Positions 1 through 7,192 of a stretch of 64,000 nt of DNA are shown in pieces; the first letter of the stretch is position 1; every line of letters starts with the position of its first letter. The stretch comes from Vulcanisaeta thermophila (GTDB taxonomy: Archaea; Thermoproteota; Thermoprotei; Thermoproteales; Thermocladiaceae). The notes under the pieces were generated by a model. That model saw only the letters and a list, made by a program, of their open reading frames with translations. It searched no databases and had not been told where the DNA came from. The stretch lies in the NCBI RefSeq assembly GCF_001748385.1, contig NZ_BCLI01000004.1:62001-126000 (forward strand), read 5' to 3'. Both the position numbers and the translations under genes were made by a program.

Positions 1-183
1 TTCATGGAGAGGATAAACGAGGAAATTTATGAATTGGCACACCTATACATGAGAGTCAACGGCATCCTCTACATGACCGAGCACATGCTCCACCTACTAC
101 CATCCATGAAACACACGAGGGAGGAGGCGAGGCAACTCGTTGAATCCCTAGAAAACCTACTCAGCGAGGTCACTGGTAAGTAA
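1..183 (+). CDS. C-terminal end of an unknown protein (partial)
   Basis: An open frame enters from the left edge and runs 60 codons to a TAA at 181-183. The visible peptide is charged and probably helical, with the tail ESLENLLSEVTGK. The rest of the gene lies outside the window, so no function can be given. Codon use resembles the neighbouring genes (AGG for Arg, GAG for Glu). The following 230 bases hold no gene but contain a GC-rich hairpin element and the next promoter. Confidence 0.6.
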   Translation, partial: FMERINEEIYELAHLYMRVNGILYMTEHMLHLLPSMKHTREEARQLVESLENLLSEVTGK

Positions 184-322
184 TCCCTCAACCACTTTAG
201 GAATTTCCCAAATCATGACACCTGGAGTTTAAGTCCCCTCTCGATCCTTAGTGGGCTTGTATAATTCCCTCCCTCCACGGAAGGGTGAGTTTTGATTATT
301 AAATGTGTATGGTATAGCCGCG

Positions 323-368
323 CCGGAGGTGCCCCTTTCACTGAGCCGTGGCCACGGCCCTCCGGGGC
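323..368 (+). ncRNA. GC-rich nested hairpin element, copy 1
   Basis: CCGGAGG (323-329) pairs perfectly with CCTCCGG (359-365) and encloses a 15-nt left-hand loop plus an inner hairpin GCCGTGGCCACGGC (345-358). A second copy with the same architecture and nearly the same loop text lies at 37958-38000, where one outer-stem pair differs in a compensatory way (G-C here, T-A there). It may be a small structured RNA, or a protein-binding or mobile DNA element. The strand is a guess because the hairpins are near-palindromic. Confidence 0.4.
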
Positions 369-387
369 CCTTTATCCTTCACCCTTC

Positions 388-398
388 TGGTTTAAATT
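388..398 (+). promoter_or_regulatory. TATA-like box for the RmlD-like gene
   Basis: TTTAAAT at 391-397 lies 22-29 nt before ATG 417 and about 55 nt before ATG 450. It fits transcription starting near 420, giving a leaderless start at 417 or a short leader to 450. Confidence 0.4.
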
Positions 399-449
399 CC
401 TTACATCCCCATACTAATGCTTTTAATTGGGTTTTTGGGTTTTGGGTTG

Positions 450-1316
450 ATGATTGTTTTGGTTACTGGTGTTAGCTCCTCGCCTGGGTTTAAAACGGCC
501 CTCGAAATGAGGAAAGAGTTCACAGTAATCGGTACCTATAATGATCACCCCGTGAGCATTGAGGGTGTTGAGGTTGTTAAGGCAGACCTCACCAAGGAGC
601 CTGGTGGGTTGGTTGATAATTACAGGCCTGATGTCATAATCCACATTGCGGGTATTGGCAATGTGGACCTGTGCGAGGAGGATCCTGGGCTTTGTTATAG
701 GGTTAATACCGTGGCCACTCGTGAACTACTAAGGGCTGGTTATAGGGTTGGTGCCGCACTTTATTACCTATCCACGGACTACGTATTCGATGGCAATAGG
801 GGCCTCTACACCGAGGATGACATCCCAAGGCCCATTAATTACTACGGCATGACCAAACTAATGGGTGAGGAGGCCGCGAGAGCCCTGGGCGCTGGCATAG
901 TCAGGGTTGCCTGGATCTACGGTGTTGGCCCGGGCAGGGTTAATTTCGGGAAGACTGTGGTGGATAAGTTGAGCAGGGGTGAGGTGGTAACGGCAATTGT
1001 GGATCAATACTCATCACCAACACTCAATACGATAATTGGAATGGCGTTCTTAAGGCTCGTTAAGTCCAGATTTACGGGTGTTATTCACGTGGTTGGGCCC
1101 AGGATGAGTAGGTATGAGTTTGCGAGGGCCATAGCGAGGTACTTCGGGTTTAATGAGGATTTGATCAAGCCCATTAAGCTCTCTGACGTTAATTACAGGG
1201 CACCAAGGCCCAGGGACAGTAGCCTCTCCAATGTAAAGGCCGTGGAACTACTGGGTTTGCCTCTGAATGACATTAACTATGCCCTGGAATTATTCAAGAG
1301 GGACCTGGGTAGATAA
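450..1316 (+). CDS. dTDP-4-dehydrorhamnose reductase-like protein (RmlD family SDR)
   Basis: This is an extended short-chain dehydrogenase of the RmlD substrate-binding family, about 288 aa, expected to reduce a nucleotide-sugar 4-keto group with NAD(P)H. Visible features are an N-terminal Rossmann start MIVLVTGVSSSPG, the STDYVFDG motif, and the catalytic YxxxK in YYGMTK. The glycine motif is weaker than the canonical TGxxGxxG. An in-frame ATG at 417 would add 11 hydrophobic residues. I prefer 450 because the beta-1 strand then sits at the N-terminus, though the promoter spacing allows 417. No other rhamnose genes are nearby, so the substrate is uncertain; the MAT2B-like branch of the family is an alternative. 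Confidence 0.75.
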   Translation: MIVLVTGVSSSPGFKTALEMRKEFTVIGTYNDHPVSIEGVEVVKADLTKEPGGLVDNYRPDVIIHIAGIGNVDLCEEDPGLCYRVNTVATRELLRAGYRVGAALYYLSTDYVFDGNRGLYTEDDIPRPINYYGMTKLMGEEAARALGAGIVRVAWIYGVGPGRVNFGKTVVDKLSRGEVVTAIVDQYSSPTLNTIIGMAFLRLVKSRFTGVIHVVGPRMSRYEFARAIARYFGFNEDLIKPIKLSDVNYRAPRPRDSSLSNVKAVELLGLPLNDINYALELFKRDLGR

Positions 1317-1324
1317 GTTTAAAA
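1317..1324 (+). promoter_or_regulatory. TATA-like box for pheS
   Basis: GTTTAAAA at 1317-1324 overlaps the end of the upstream gene and sits about 36 nt before the pheS ATG (1357), consistent with a short leader of around 10 nt. Confidence 0.4.
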
Positions 1325-1356
1325 CAATAATCACCTAAAGGGGCAGTTGGGACGCC

Positions 1357-2922
1357 ATGGCAAGTAACGAATTGGTACTGCCCCAGCAGCAGTATGAGAT
1401 TTTAAGGGTATTGATGGATTCGGGGTCATCCACCGTGGATGACGTGGCGGCTAAATTGAATGTCAACCCCAACTCCCTCATGAGGAGTATTGCGGAGCTT
1501 GAGGGTAAAGGGTTACTGGTTACGAGTAAGAGGGTTGTTAAGATTTATGAGTTAACCGAGGAGGGGAAGAGGTACGTCGAGAGGGGCCTCCCTGAACTAC
1601 GATTAATAAGGCTCCTAACCAGGTGCGGGTGTAATGTTAATATCAGGGATGTGGAGTCCAGGGCCAGAGAGTATGGAATCGAGATAAGCCAGCACGAGGT
1701 TAACTTCGCATTATCAGCACTGGGTAGGGCAGGTATTGTTAGGGTGGAGCGTGGGACAATAAACCTGGTAAGGGCCGAGGGGGTTAATGATGTGGAGAGG
1801 AGGCAGGAGGTCCTAAACTCCCTAATCAACGCCAAGACCGAGGATGAGGTCAGTAATGTGTTGAGTATAATCCAGGAGTTCGTTAAGAGGGGATTGGTGA
1901 GGGTTAGGGAGAGGTCACTACTGCTTTTGTCACTGACGGATAATGCCCGGGAGGCCCTCGTTAAGGGTTTGATAAGGGGTGGTGAGGTCATCACGGCATT
2001 AACCCCCGAGTTAATAATGAGCGGTGCGTGGAGGAACGCGGTCATTAAGAAGTTCGACTTATCGGTACAACCACCACAGACACCCCTCGTTACTAAGCAC
2101 TTCCTGGCTGAGTTTATCAAGTTCGTTAAGGAGGTCTTCATATCCCTGGGCTTTGAGGAGGAGTGGGGTCCCCATGTGGAGACTGAGTTTTGGAACTTCG
2201 ATGCATTATTCCAAGCCCAGGATCACCCGGCCAGGGAGATTCACGACACATACTTCCTAAAGTACCCATCCCAAGGCAAACTCCCAGATGGGGATTTGGT
2301 CAATCGTGTCGCTAGGACACACGAGGATGGTTGGGTAACGGGGTCCCTGGGGTGGGGCTACAGGTGGGACCCTGGTAGGGCCGCGAGGCTTGTGCTTAGG
2401 ACGCAGACCACGGCAGTCTCAGTCAGGGCATTGTATAGGCGTGGTGATGGGGAGTACAGGGTATTCACGATAGACAGGGTATTCAGACCCGAGGTCCTGG
2501 ACCAGAGGCACTCCATGGAGTTCCACCAGGCCGACGGTATAGTGGTTGGTGAGGGGCTCAGCTTCAAGCACCTGCTTGGGATACTCGAGGCCCTGGCCAG
2601 GGGCATGGGGCTCAGGAAGGTCATGTTCAAACCAGCCTACTTCCCATTCACAAGCCCCTCGGCAGAGGGTTACGCGTACCATGAGAGGCTTGGTTGGATT
2701 GAGTTCGTGGGGTCCGGAATATTTAGGCCCGAGGTTGTTATGCCCCTGGGGATTAGGAAATCCAGGGTGCTCGCCTTCGGCATGGGCCTTGACAGGATCG
2801 CCATGATACTCATGGGAATTGACGACATAAGGGAGTTATTCACCAGAGATGTGGGTACAATAACGAGGCACTGGCGCTCCTTCACCACATTCCTCCTAAA
2901 CCGCGGCGTCCTCAATCCCTGA
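1357..2922 (+). CDS. pheS: Phenylalanyl-tRNA synthetase alpha subunit
   Basis: Class II aminoacyl-tRNA synthetase catalytic subunit (521 aa), which charges tRNA-Phe as an alpha2beta2 tetramer with PheT. The N-terminal third holds winged-helix tRNA-binding domains (LPQQQYEILRVLMDSG onward). The catalytic domain follows, with class II motif 2-like text FRPEVLDQRHSMEFHQADG and motif 3-like GMGLDRIAMILMGIDDIREL near the C-terminus. Length and layout fit archaeal/eukaryotic-type PheS. Its partner pheT is not adjacent; it lies 4.3 kb away on the opposite strand. The ATG at 1357 follows a TATA-like box. Confidence 0.95.
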   Translation: MASNELVLPQQQYEILRVLMDSGSSTVDDVAAKLNVNPNSLMRSIAELEGKGLLVTSKRVVKIYELTEEGKRYVERGLPELRLIRLLTRCGCNVNIRDVESRAREYGIEISQHEVNFALSALGRAGIVRVERGTINLVRAEGVNDVERRQEVLNSLINAKTEDEVSNVLSIIQEFVKRGLVRVRERSLLLLSLTDNAREALVKGLIRGGEVITALTPELIMSGAWRNAVIKKFDLSVQPPQTPLVTKHFLAEFIKFVKEVFISLGFEEEWGPHVETEFWNFDALFQAQDHPAREIHDTYFLKYPSQGKLPDGDLVNRVARTHEDGWVTGSLGWGYRWDPGRAARLVLRTQTTAVSVRALYRRGDGEYRVFTIDRVFRPEVLDQRHSMEFHQADGIVVGEGLSFKHLLGILEALARGMGLRKVMFKPAYFPFTSPSAEGYAYHERLGWIEFVGSGIFRPEVVMPLGIRKSRVLAFGMGLDRIAMILMGIDDIRELFTRDVGTITRHWRSFTTFLLNRGVLNP

Positions 2923-2926
2923 TTGG

Positions 2927-3880
2927 GTGTTGGGGAAGTTAGTAAAGAATAAAATGTTGTGTGTTGGCGGGTTCCACGTGAGTAATGATAGCGCAAGGAG
3001 GATTAGGAGTTACCACCTGGTACTACCCATGATATCACCATTAATGGGAATACCACTAATCATGGCATTAATAGCCATAGGCGAAACCCAGGTTTCACCG
3101 GGACCCCCATTCCAATCATCGAACACCGTGAGCACCGGGATCTACAACGTCCTTGTGATGGCGTTGATAATGGCAATAGCCACGTACGTAATATACAGCC
3201 TTGTGAGGAGGGGGTTGATAAGGGCCTTTGAGGCCCTCAAGGACGTCCTACTGAGTATCGTGGTCATAAGCTCCACGGCATTCTTCGTAATAACCTACGT
3301 GTACGGCTTCAACATAACCCCACTAATGGGTTACCCAACCCTGGCGCTCATTGCTGTGCTGAGCGCGTTAATAATATACGCATCACTAAAGCCTAACAAC
3401 ATGTTCGTCAGGGCCCTGGCAATAGGCTCCTACAGCTCTATGGCGGGTGTGATACTCACAATAGCACTCCCCACATGGACCGTGGTACTACTCCTAGTGG
3501 CGCTCCCAATATACGACATCATAATGGTTTACAAGGGGTTACTGGGTCGACTGGTCACCGAGCTGTCTAAGTACGGTGAGGGTAGGTACCCACTACTGAG
3601 GGGGTTGATACTCGACATGGACGGCCTGGGAATAGGCGTTGGTGACCTGGTCCTATACTCACTACTAACATCATTCACAGTACTGGAGTATGAGTACCAC
3701 GGTTACCCAGCAATGATTGGGTTAATCGCGGCCATGGCGTCAATACTGGGCATATTCATAGGCCTACTAATAACTCTATGGTACCTGCTACCGATTAAGA
3801 AGTACGCACCAGCACTACCAATACCCCTACTCCTGGGCTCCACACCCCTAATCTACCTGGCACTGAGGCTCATGCCTTAA
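2927..3880 (+). CDS. Presenilin/signal-peptide-peptidase-like intramembrane aspartyl protease
   Basis: A polytopic membrane protein of 317 aa with about nine hydrophobic segments, the topology expected of presenilin/SPP homologues (peptidase family A22). Both catalytic aspartate motifs are visible: YD at residues 196-197 (LPIYDIIMVYKG) and GxGD at 237-240 (LGIGVGDLVLY). The PAL motif follows at 295-297 (APALPIPLLLG). It would cleave membrane-spanning peptides, such as leftover signal peptides, inside the lipid bilayer. The GTG at 2927 starts 4 nt after pheS; in-frame ATG 2954 and GTG 2978 are alternative starts that leave TM1 intact. Substrate is unknown. Confidence 0.8.
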   Translation: MLGKLVKNKMLCVGGFHVSNDSARRIRSYHLVLPMISPLMGIPLIMALIAIGETQVSPGPPFQSSNTVSTGIYNVLVMALIMAIATYVIYSLVRRGLIRAFEALKDVLLSIVVISSTAFFVITYVYGFNITPLMGYPTLALIAVLSALIIYASLKPNNMFVRALAIGSYSSMAGVILTIALPTWTVVLLLVALPIYDIIMVYKGLLGRLVTELSKYGEGRYPLLRGLILDMDGLGIGVGDLVLYSLLTSFTVLEYEYHGYPAMIGLIAAMASILGIFIGLLITLWYLLPIKKYAPALPIPLLLGSTPLIYLALRLMP

Positions 3881-3992
3881 CCTTAATACCACGACCATTA
3901 ATGAATTGATTCAGCAACCTCCTACGCTCATAACTCGTTGGGTACTGCTGTATGATTGCGACCCAGGGGTTCAGTTCCAGGGGCTCGCCCAC
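3870..3992 (-). CDS. Candidate 40-aa small protein
   Basis: On the minus strand a GTG at 3990-3992 opens a 40-codon frame ending with TGA at 3870-3872, with the C-terminal text NQFINGRGIKVKA. A TATA-like stretch CTTAAAATAAAG lies around 4008-4019, a plausible leaderless distance. It overlaps the protease gene's 3' end by 11 nt in convergent orientation. No family is recognised, and a GCCCAC/GTGGGC inverted repeat overlaps the start, so this may be chance. Confidence 0.3.
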   Translation of the reverse strand: MGEPLELNPWVAIIQQYPTSYERRRLLNQFINGRGIKVKA

Positions 3993-4038
3993 GCATGGTT
4001 CAGTGGGCTTTATTTTAAGGGTGAAGTGGATAAAATAA

Positions 4039-4833
4039 TTAGATATTACTGAGCAGGGTACTCAACAAGGCCCTTAGGACGCACTCCCTATTCAGGATCT
4101 TAAGGTAAGAGGCCCTGGGATTAGTGCCTGGCGCCACAATGGGTTCCACGCAATCCCTAACCATGTCCATGAACCTACCCGAATCGAAAGCCCCCACCAC
4201 ACCCCTCAGGCATGACTCGAGGTCACCAAGCCTCACTATCTCCTGCCCATCAAGCTCCACTGAGGCGCTCCTCAAGCACTCACTGACCGCAGCCGCGTGC
4301 CTTAGTGAGACTCGACCATTACTCACATTAATAACCCCTAAATCCTTACCCAACCCCAGCAATGCCTTAAACGCAACCTCGTTAATCCACGCCGAGGGCG
4401 ACAACTCCCTCACCCTCTCATTCACTTTCTTAAATAAATCATCAACACCCACCTCACCCTCCATGGCCACCAAATCCATCAACAACCTATAATGAGGGAG
4501 CTCACTATAGAGCACCAGGTGAAGTAGGGATTTCCCCAGGTACACATCACGAATAAGCGCCCTGTAAATGCCCTGACCAACCTCGGTAAGGGCCACGGAG
4601 CAGTCCTCGCCAACCCTGACTATACCAATCCTCGCAAAAAACCTGGTTATGTCACCCCTACCCTTACCAATGTCAAGCCCCTTGCTCCTGAGGGTCGAGC
4701 AGTTAATCCCTGGGTTCTCACCAACAGTTATTATGTAATTAATCAACTTATCAATCCCAATCCGTGGAATGGGGATGCTCCTCTGTATGCCGAGCATGTA
4801 ATTAATGGCTCCATCACCCACATTTATTACCAC
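4039..4833 (-). CDS. Uncharacterised protein with winged-helix-like N-terminal region
   Basis: 264 aa, not confidently recognised. The first 80 residues (IDKLINYIITVGENPG..., then FFARIGIVRVGEDCSVALTEVGQGIYRAL) resemble a winged-helix domain with a terminal beta wing, like archaeal regulators that carry a C-terminal helical region. A second wHTH-like stretch may follow around residues 115-180. No catalytic motif or membrane segment is seen. The first codon taken is GTG 4833; GTG 4821 or ATG 4797 could be the true start. Upstream sequence is AT-rich and promoter-like. Confidence 0.6.
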   Translation of the reverse strand: MVINVGDGAINYMLGIQRSIPIPRIGIDKLINYIITVGENPGINCSTLRSKGLDIGKGRGDITRFFARIGIVRVGEDCSVALTEVGQGIYRALIRDVYLGKSLLHLVLYSELPHYRLLMDLVAMEGEVGVDDLFKKVNERVRELSPSAWINEVAFKALLGLGKDLGVINVSNGRVSLRHAAAVSECLRSASVELDGQEIVRLGDLESCLRGVVGAFDSGRFMDMVRDCVEPIVAPGTNPRASYLKILNRECVLRALLSTLLSNI

Positions 4834-4992
4834 TACGTTTCAAAATAGCCTTAATACCGAGAGAATACGCAGCAATCCATGACCTCGTGACGTGCGGCTG
4901 CGAAACCACCAAAAGCCAGGGGGAAGGAAATACGCATGTATGGTAATGTCTCAGGAATACGATAATCCCCGTGTTGACATTTTAATCGCTAC

Positions 4993-5000
4993 TTAAATAT
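4993..5000 (+). promoter_or_regulatory. TATA-like box for the zinc-ribbon gene
   Basis: TTAAATAT at 4993-5000 is centred about 28 nt before ATG 5025, the spacing expected for a leaderless archaeal transcript. Confidence 0.55.
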
Positions 5001-5024
5001 CTTTTTAGTTTCAATACCTAAACA

Positions 5025-5288
5025 ATGGCATCGGAGGGATCCACTGCATTGGAATTAACCCTAAAATGCCCAATTTGCGGTTCCAACCTGCACCTAATTG
5101 AGAATTCCACATACATAATCCTGGGGTGCCCCCACTGTAAGAGGTATACCAGGATGACCAAGAGGTACGCCTACAAGAACTTCATTGAGTATGACAGGGA
5201 TAAAATACGCCTGAAATGGGCGGAGTTGATAAAGGAGCTTTATATTAGGATTTCAGCAGGGTCGTATCAAGGATCAAATTCACCCTAA
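5025..5288 (+). CDS. Small zinc-ribbon protein
   Basis: 87 aa with one CxxC...CxxC zinc ribbon (Cys15, Cys18, Cys35, Cys38) followed by a basic helical tail (KRYAYKNFIEYDRDKIRLKW). Small zinc ribbons of this kind are common in archaeal transcription or translation proteins, but I cannot assign a role. The last 44 nt overlap the convergent gene that ends at 5245. Confidence 0.65.
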   Translation: MASEGSTALELTLKCPICGSNLHLIENSTYIILGCPHCKRYTRMTKRYAYKNFIEYDRDKIRLKWAELIKELYIRISAGSYQGSNSP

Positions 5289-5784
5289 CCCCCTGTTTAA
5301 GTAGGTACTCAAAGAATGATTCAAACAAACTCCCCAGATCCCTTCCCTGTTTTGTGAATACCCTGTAAAGGTGGACGTAAACCCCATAACCACCCCTAAC
5401 CATGCTAACCACGTCATACGCATTGGGCGGCATGACCACGTACTTAGTAAGGGCGCAGTTGTTACTGGTTACGTAGTTTATGGTTACGAAACCAAGCCTG
5501 CCCAACACCGTTAATTCCCCACTGCCAAAGCATGGGTAGAGGATCAACCTCCTTAAGCCCCTCCTCAGTAACTTACCTATTAATGACGGTCTTCTTAACA
5601 ATTCCCAATACTCATTGGGGTCAATCATTAACGCGTGCACGCTACCTAGAGTATCAACAACGCCCCAATTAAGCACCCTCACAATGCATCGATCACCGCA
5701 GTCCTTAACGTCCAGGGTAAACACCTGGTCGATAACGGTTCTATACCTGTTTATTAATTCGTTAAAGTTCACGGAGTAGTTCAT
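5245..5784 (-). CDS. Uncharacterised protein, last gene of the pheT operon
   Basis: 179 aa, mixed alpha/beta, no membrane segment or recognised family. It overlaps the upstream DUF429-like gene by 23 nt, which argues for translational coupling in the pheT-dtdA-DUF429 unit. Hydrophobic strands such as RLILYPCFGSGELTVLG and KYVVMPPNAYDVVSM suggest a folded globular domain. Its 3' end overlaps the convergent zinc-ribbon gene. Confidence 0.6.
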   Translation of the reverse strand: MNYSVNFNELINRYRTVIDQVFTLDVKDCGDRCIVRVLNWGVVDTLGSVHALMIDPNEYWELLRRPSLIGKLLRRGLRRLILYPCFGSGELTVLGRLGFVTINYVTSNNCALTKYVVMPPNAYDVVSMVRGGYGVYVHLYRVFTKQGRDLGSLFESFFEYLLKQGVRVNLILDTTLLKS

Positions 5785-6337
5785 GGCCGCAGCCCCTCCT
5801 GGGTATTATCAATTCCCCCTCACCCTCATAACCCACTATGGATTCCGTGCATTTAATATCATGCAGGTAGCATGTGAATGAGGCTATTAGTGCGTCAATT
5901 TCATGCTGGTTTCTAGGTGCATCGCCGTTGATGCTATGCTTGATCATGCTCATAAACTCCTCCCTGCTTAATCCCAGGATTTTTAGTGATGATGTTGGGT
6001 GGACCTCGAGTACCGTGAACCCAAGGCCCCTTAACTCCTCAGCTAATTTAATACCGAATAGTGTTAATTCCCTCATGGGGCCCATTAATGGCGGTAGCAA
6101 CCTAAGTCCCAGCCCCCTTGCCCTGACCTCAATGAGCCTATTCACACCCCTTCTGGGCAGTGTCAGGGGTGCGTCAATGCACACTAGACGTGGTTTATCA
6201 GCCAATACCTCCTGTATCAACTCCCCCTCATTGGCCATGGTCCTCGTTCTGTAGGTTCTTGATTCCGCATCAATAACCGCGTAACCAATCCTCCTCCTAC
6301 CAGGTAACGCTAGGTCAATGCCCACGTACCTGGTCAT
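5762..6337 (-). CDS. DUF429-like RNase H-fold predicted nuclease
   Basis: 191 aa. The N-terminus YVGIDLALPGRRRIGYAVID has the D-containing first strand of the RNase H fold. CIDAPLTLPRRG supplies the second acidic strand and NQHEIDALIASFTCY the third, together matching DUF429/COG2410-type proteins. The family is predicted to be nucleases; the activity is not established. It starts 2 nt after dtdA and overlaps the next gene, so it is operonic with pheT and dtdA. Confidence 0.7.
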   Translation of the reverse strand: MTRYVGIDLALPGRRRIGYAVIDAESRTYRTRTMANEGELIQEVLADKPRLVCIDAPLTLPRRGVNRLIEVRARGLGLRLLPPLMGPMRELTLFGIKLAEELRGLGFTVLEVHPTSSLKILGLSREEFMSMIKHSINGDAPRNQHEIDALIASFTCYLHDIKCTESIVGYEGEGELIIPRRGCGHELLREL

Positions 6338-6339
6338 TA

Positions 6340-7170
6340 CTATTCACGTTTTATTAGCTTCACATTCAATTTATTAAGAACGTCCACAATAACCCTCCTC
6401 TCATCACCCTTAAAGCTCTTCCAATTAACATACGCCTTAACCGGCCTATGCGTCATCATCGTCACAGCCTTCACAATCATATCCTCAGTAACGGGCCTTA
6501 TATACTTAGGGATTGAATGCCCAAGGTCAGCCTCACCTCTCAACAACCTCTCACTGAAGGTTATGTAGTGCAGGTCCCCAATGGATATGGCTGGCTCCGC
6601 ATTACTGGTTATCTTACCCTCAAGGAGCTCCTCCACAACAGTAAACAGCAGCTCCCACCCCCTCTCAACACCCCAATCCCTCTCGGTACTACCCTGCTCG
6701 ATGAATGTCACGGGCTTTAGTGTTATGGTTGGCCCATGGTGCGTGGCCTCCACGTGGCACTCGAAGGATTCAAGCCCAAACTCACCCCTCAACCTGCACA
6801 GCTCCCTGAATATGGCGGTTATCGTGTGCGGGTTAGCCAGCGACACAACACCTGGCCTACCACCCAACTCAGCGGCGCCCCAATTACCCGTTACGTGAGT
6901 TGTGAACATGGGTCTTGGGTTCTGCATTGCGTGCCTGCTTATGAATACTAATTCATCGATACCCCCAACCTCATTAATTATGTCCTCAACCTCATCCAGG
7001 TAAACAATGTCCTTACCCAATGCCCTAATGGCCACGTTGTCGCCGGCCCTATAAACCTCGTAATCCCCAATGGTCCTCGTGAGCCCAGGTCTGTGGTTAT
7101 TGAGGAATAACTGCCAGACACCCCTCGACACTGGATCTACCATGCTGAATACCAATGCGTAATTTACCAT
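6340..7170 (-). CDS. dtdA: D-aminoacyl-tRNA deacylase (archaeal DTD2 type)
   Basis: 276 aa, matching archaeal/plant D-aminoacyl-tRNA deacylase DTD2. The enzyme hydrolyses D-aminoacyl-tRNAs, recycling tRNA charged with the wrong enantiomer. Family signatures include FISRHAMQNPRPMFTTHVTG, the conserved SLANPHTITAIF segment, and HVEATHHGPT with its histidine pair. It sits 22 nt downstream of pheT on the same strand, coupling proofreading to a tRNA synthetase subunit in one operon. ATG 7170 gives the N-terminus directly. Confidence 0.9.
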   Translation of the reverse strand: MVNYALVFSMVDPVSRGVWQLFLNNHRPGLTRTIGDYEVYRAGDNVAIRALGKDIVYLDEVEDIINEVGGIDELVFISRHAMQNPRPMFTTHVTGNWGAAELGGRPGVVSLANPHTITAIFRELCRLRGEFGLESFECHVEATHHGPTITLKPVTFIEQGSTERDWGVERGWELLFTVVEELLEGKITSNAEPAISIGDLHYITFSERLLRGEADLGHSIPKYIRPVTEDMIVKAVTMMTHRPVKAYVNWKSFKGDERRVIVDVLNKLNVKLIKRE

Positions 7171-7192
7171 TGCGGGTCAATGTGGTTGGGGT

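Noticed and set aside
3985-4020. GCCCAC/GTGGGC hairpin followed by TTTATTTT as an intrinsic terminator
   Set aside because: Possible, but archaeal termination does not need hairpins and the same bases may hold the start of a small gene, so I did not list it as a terminator.
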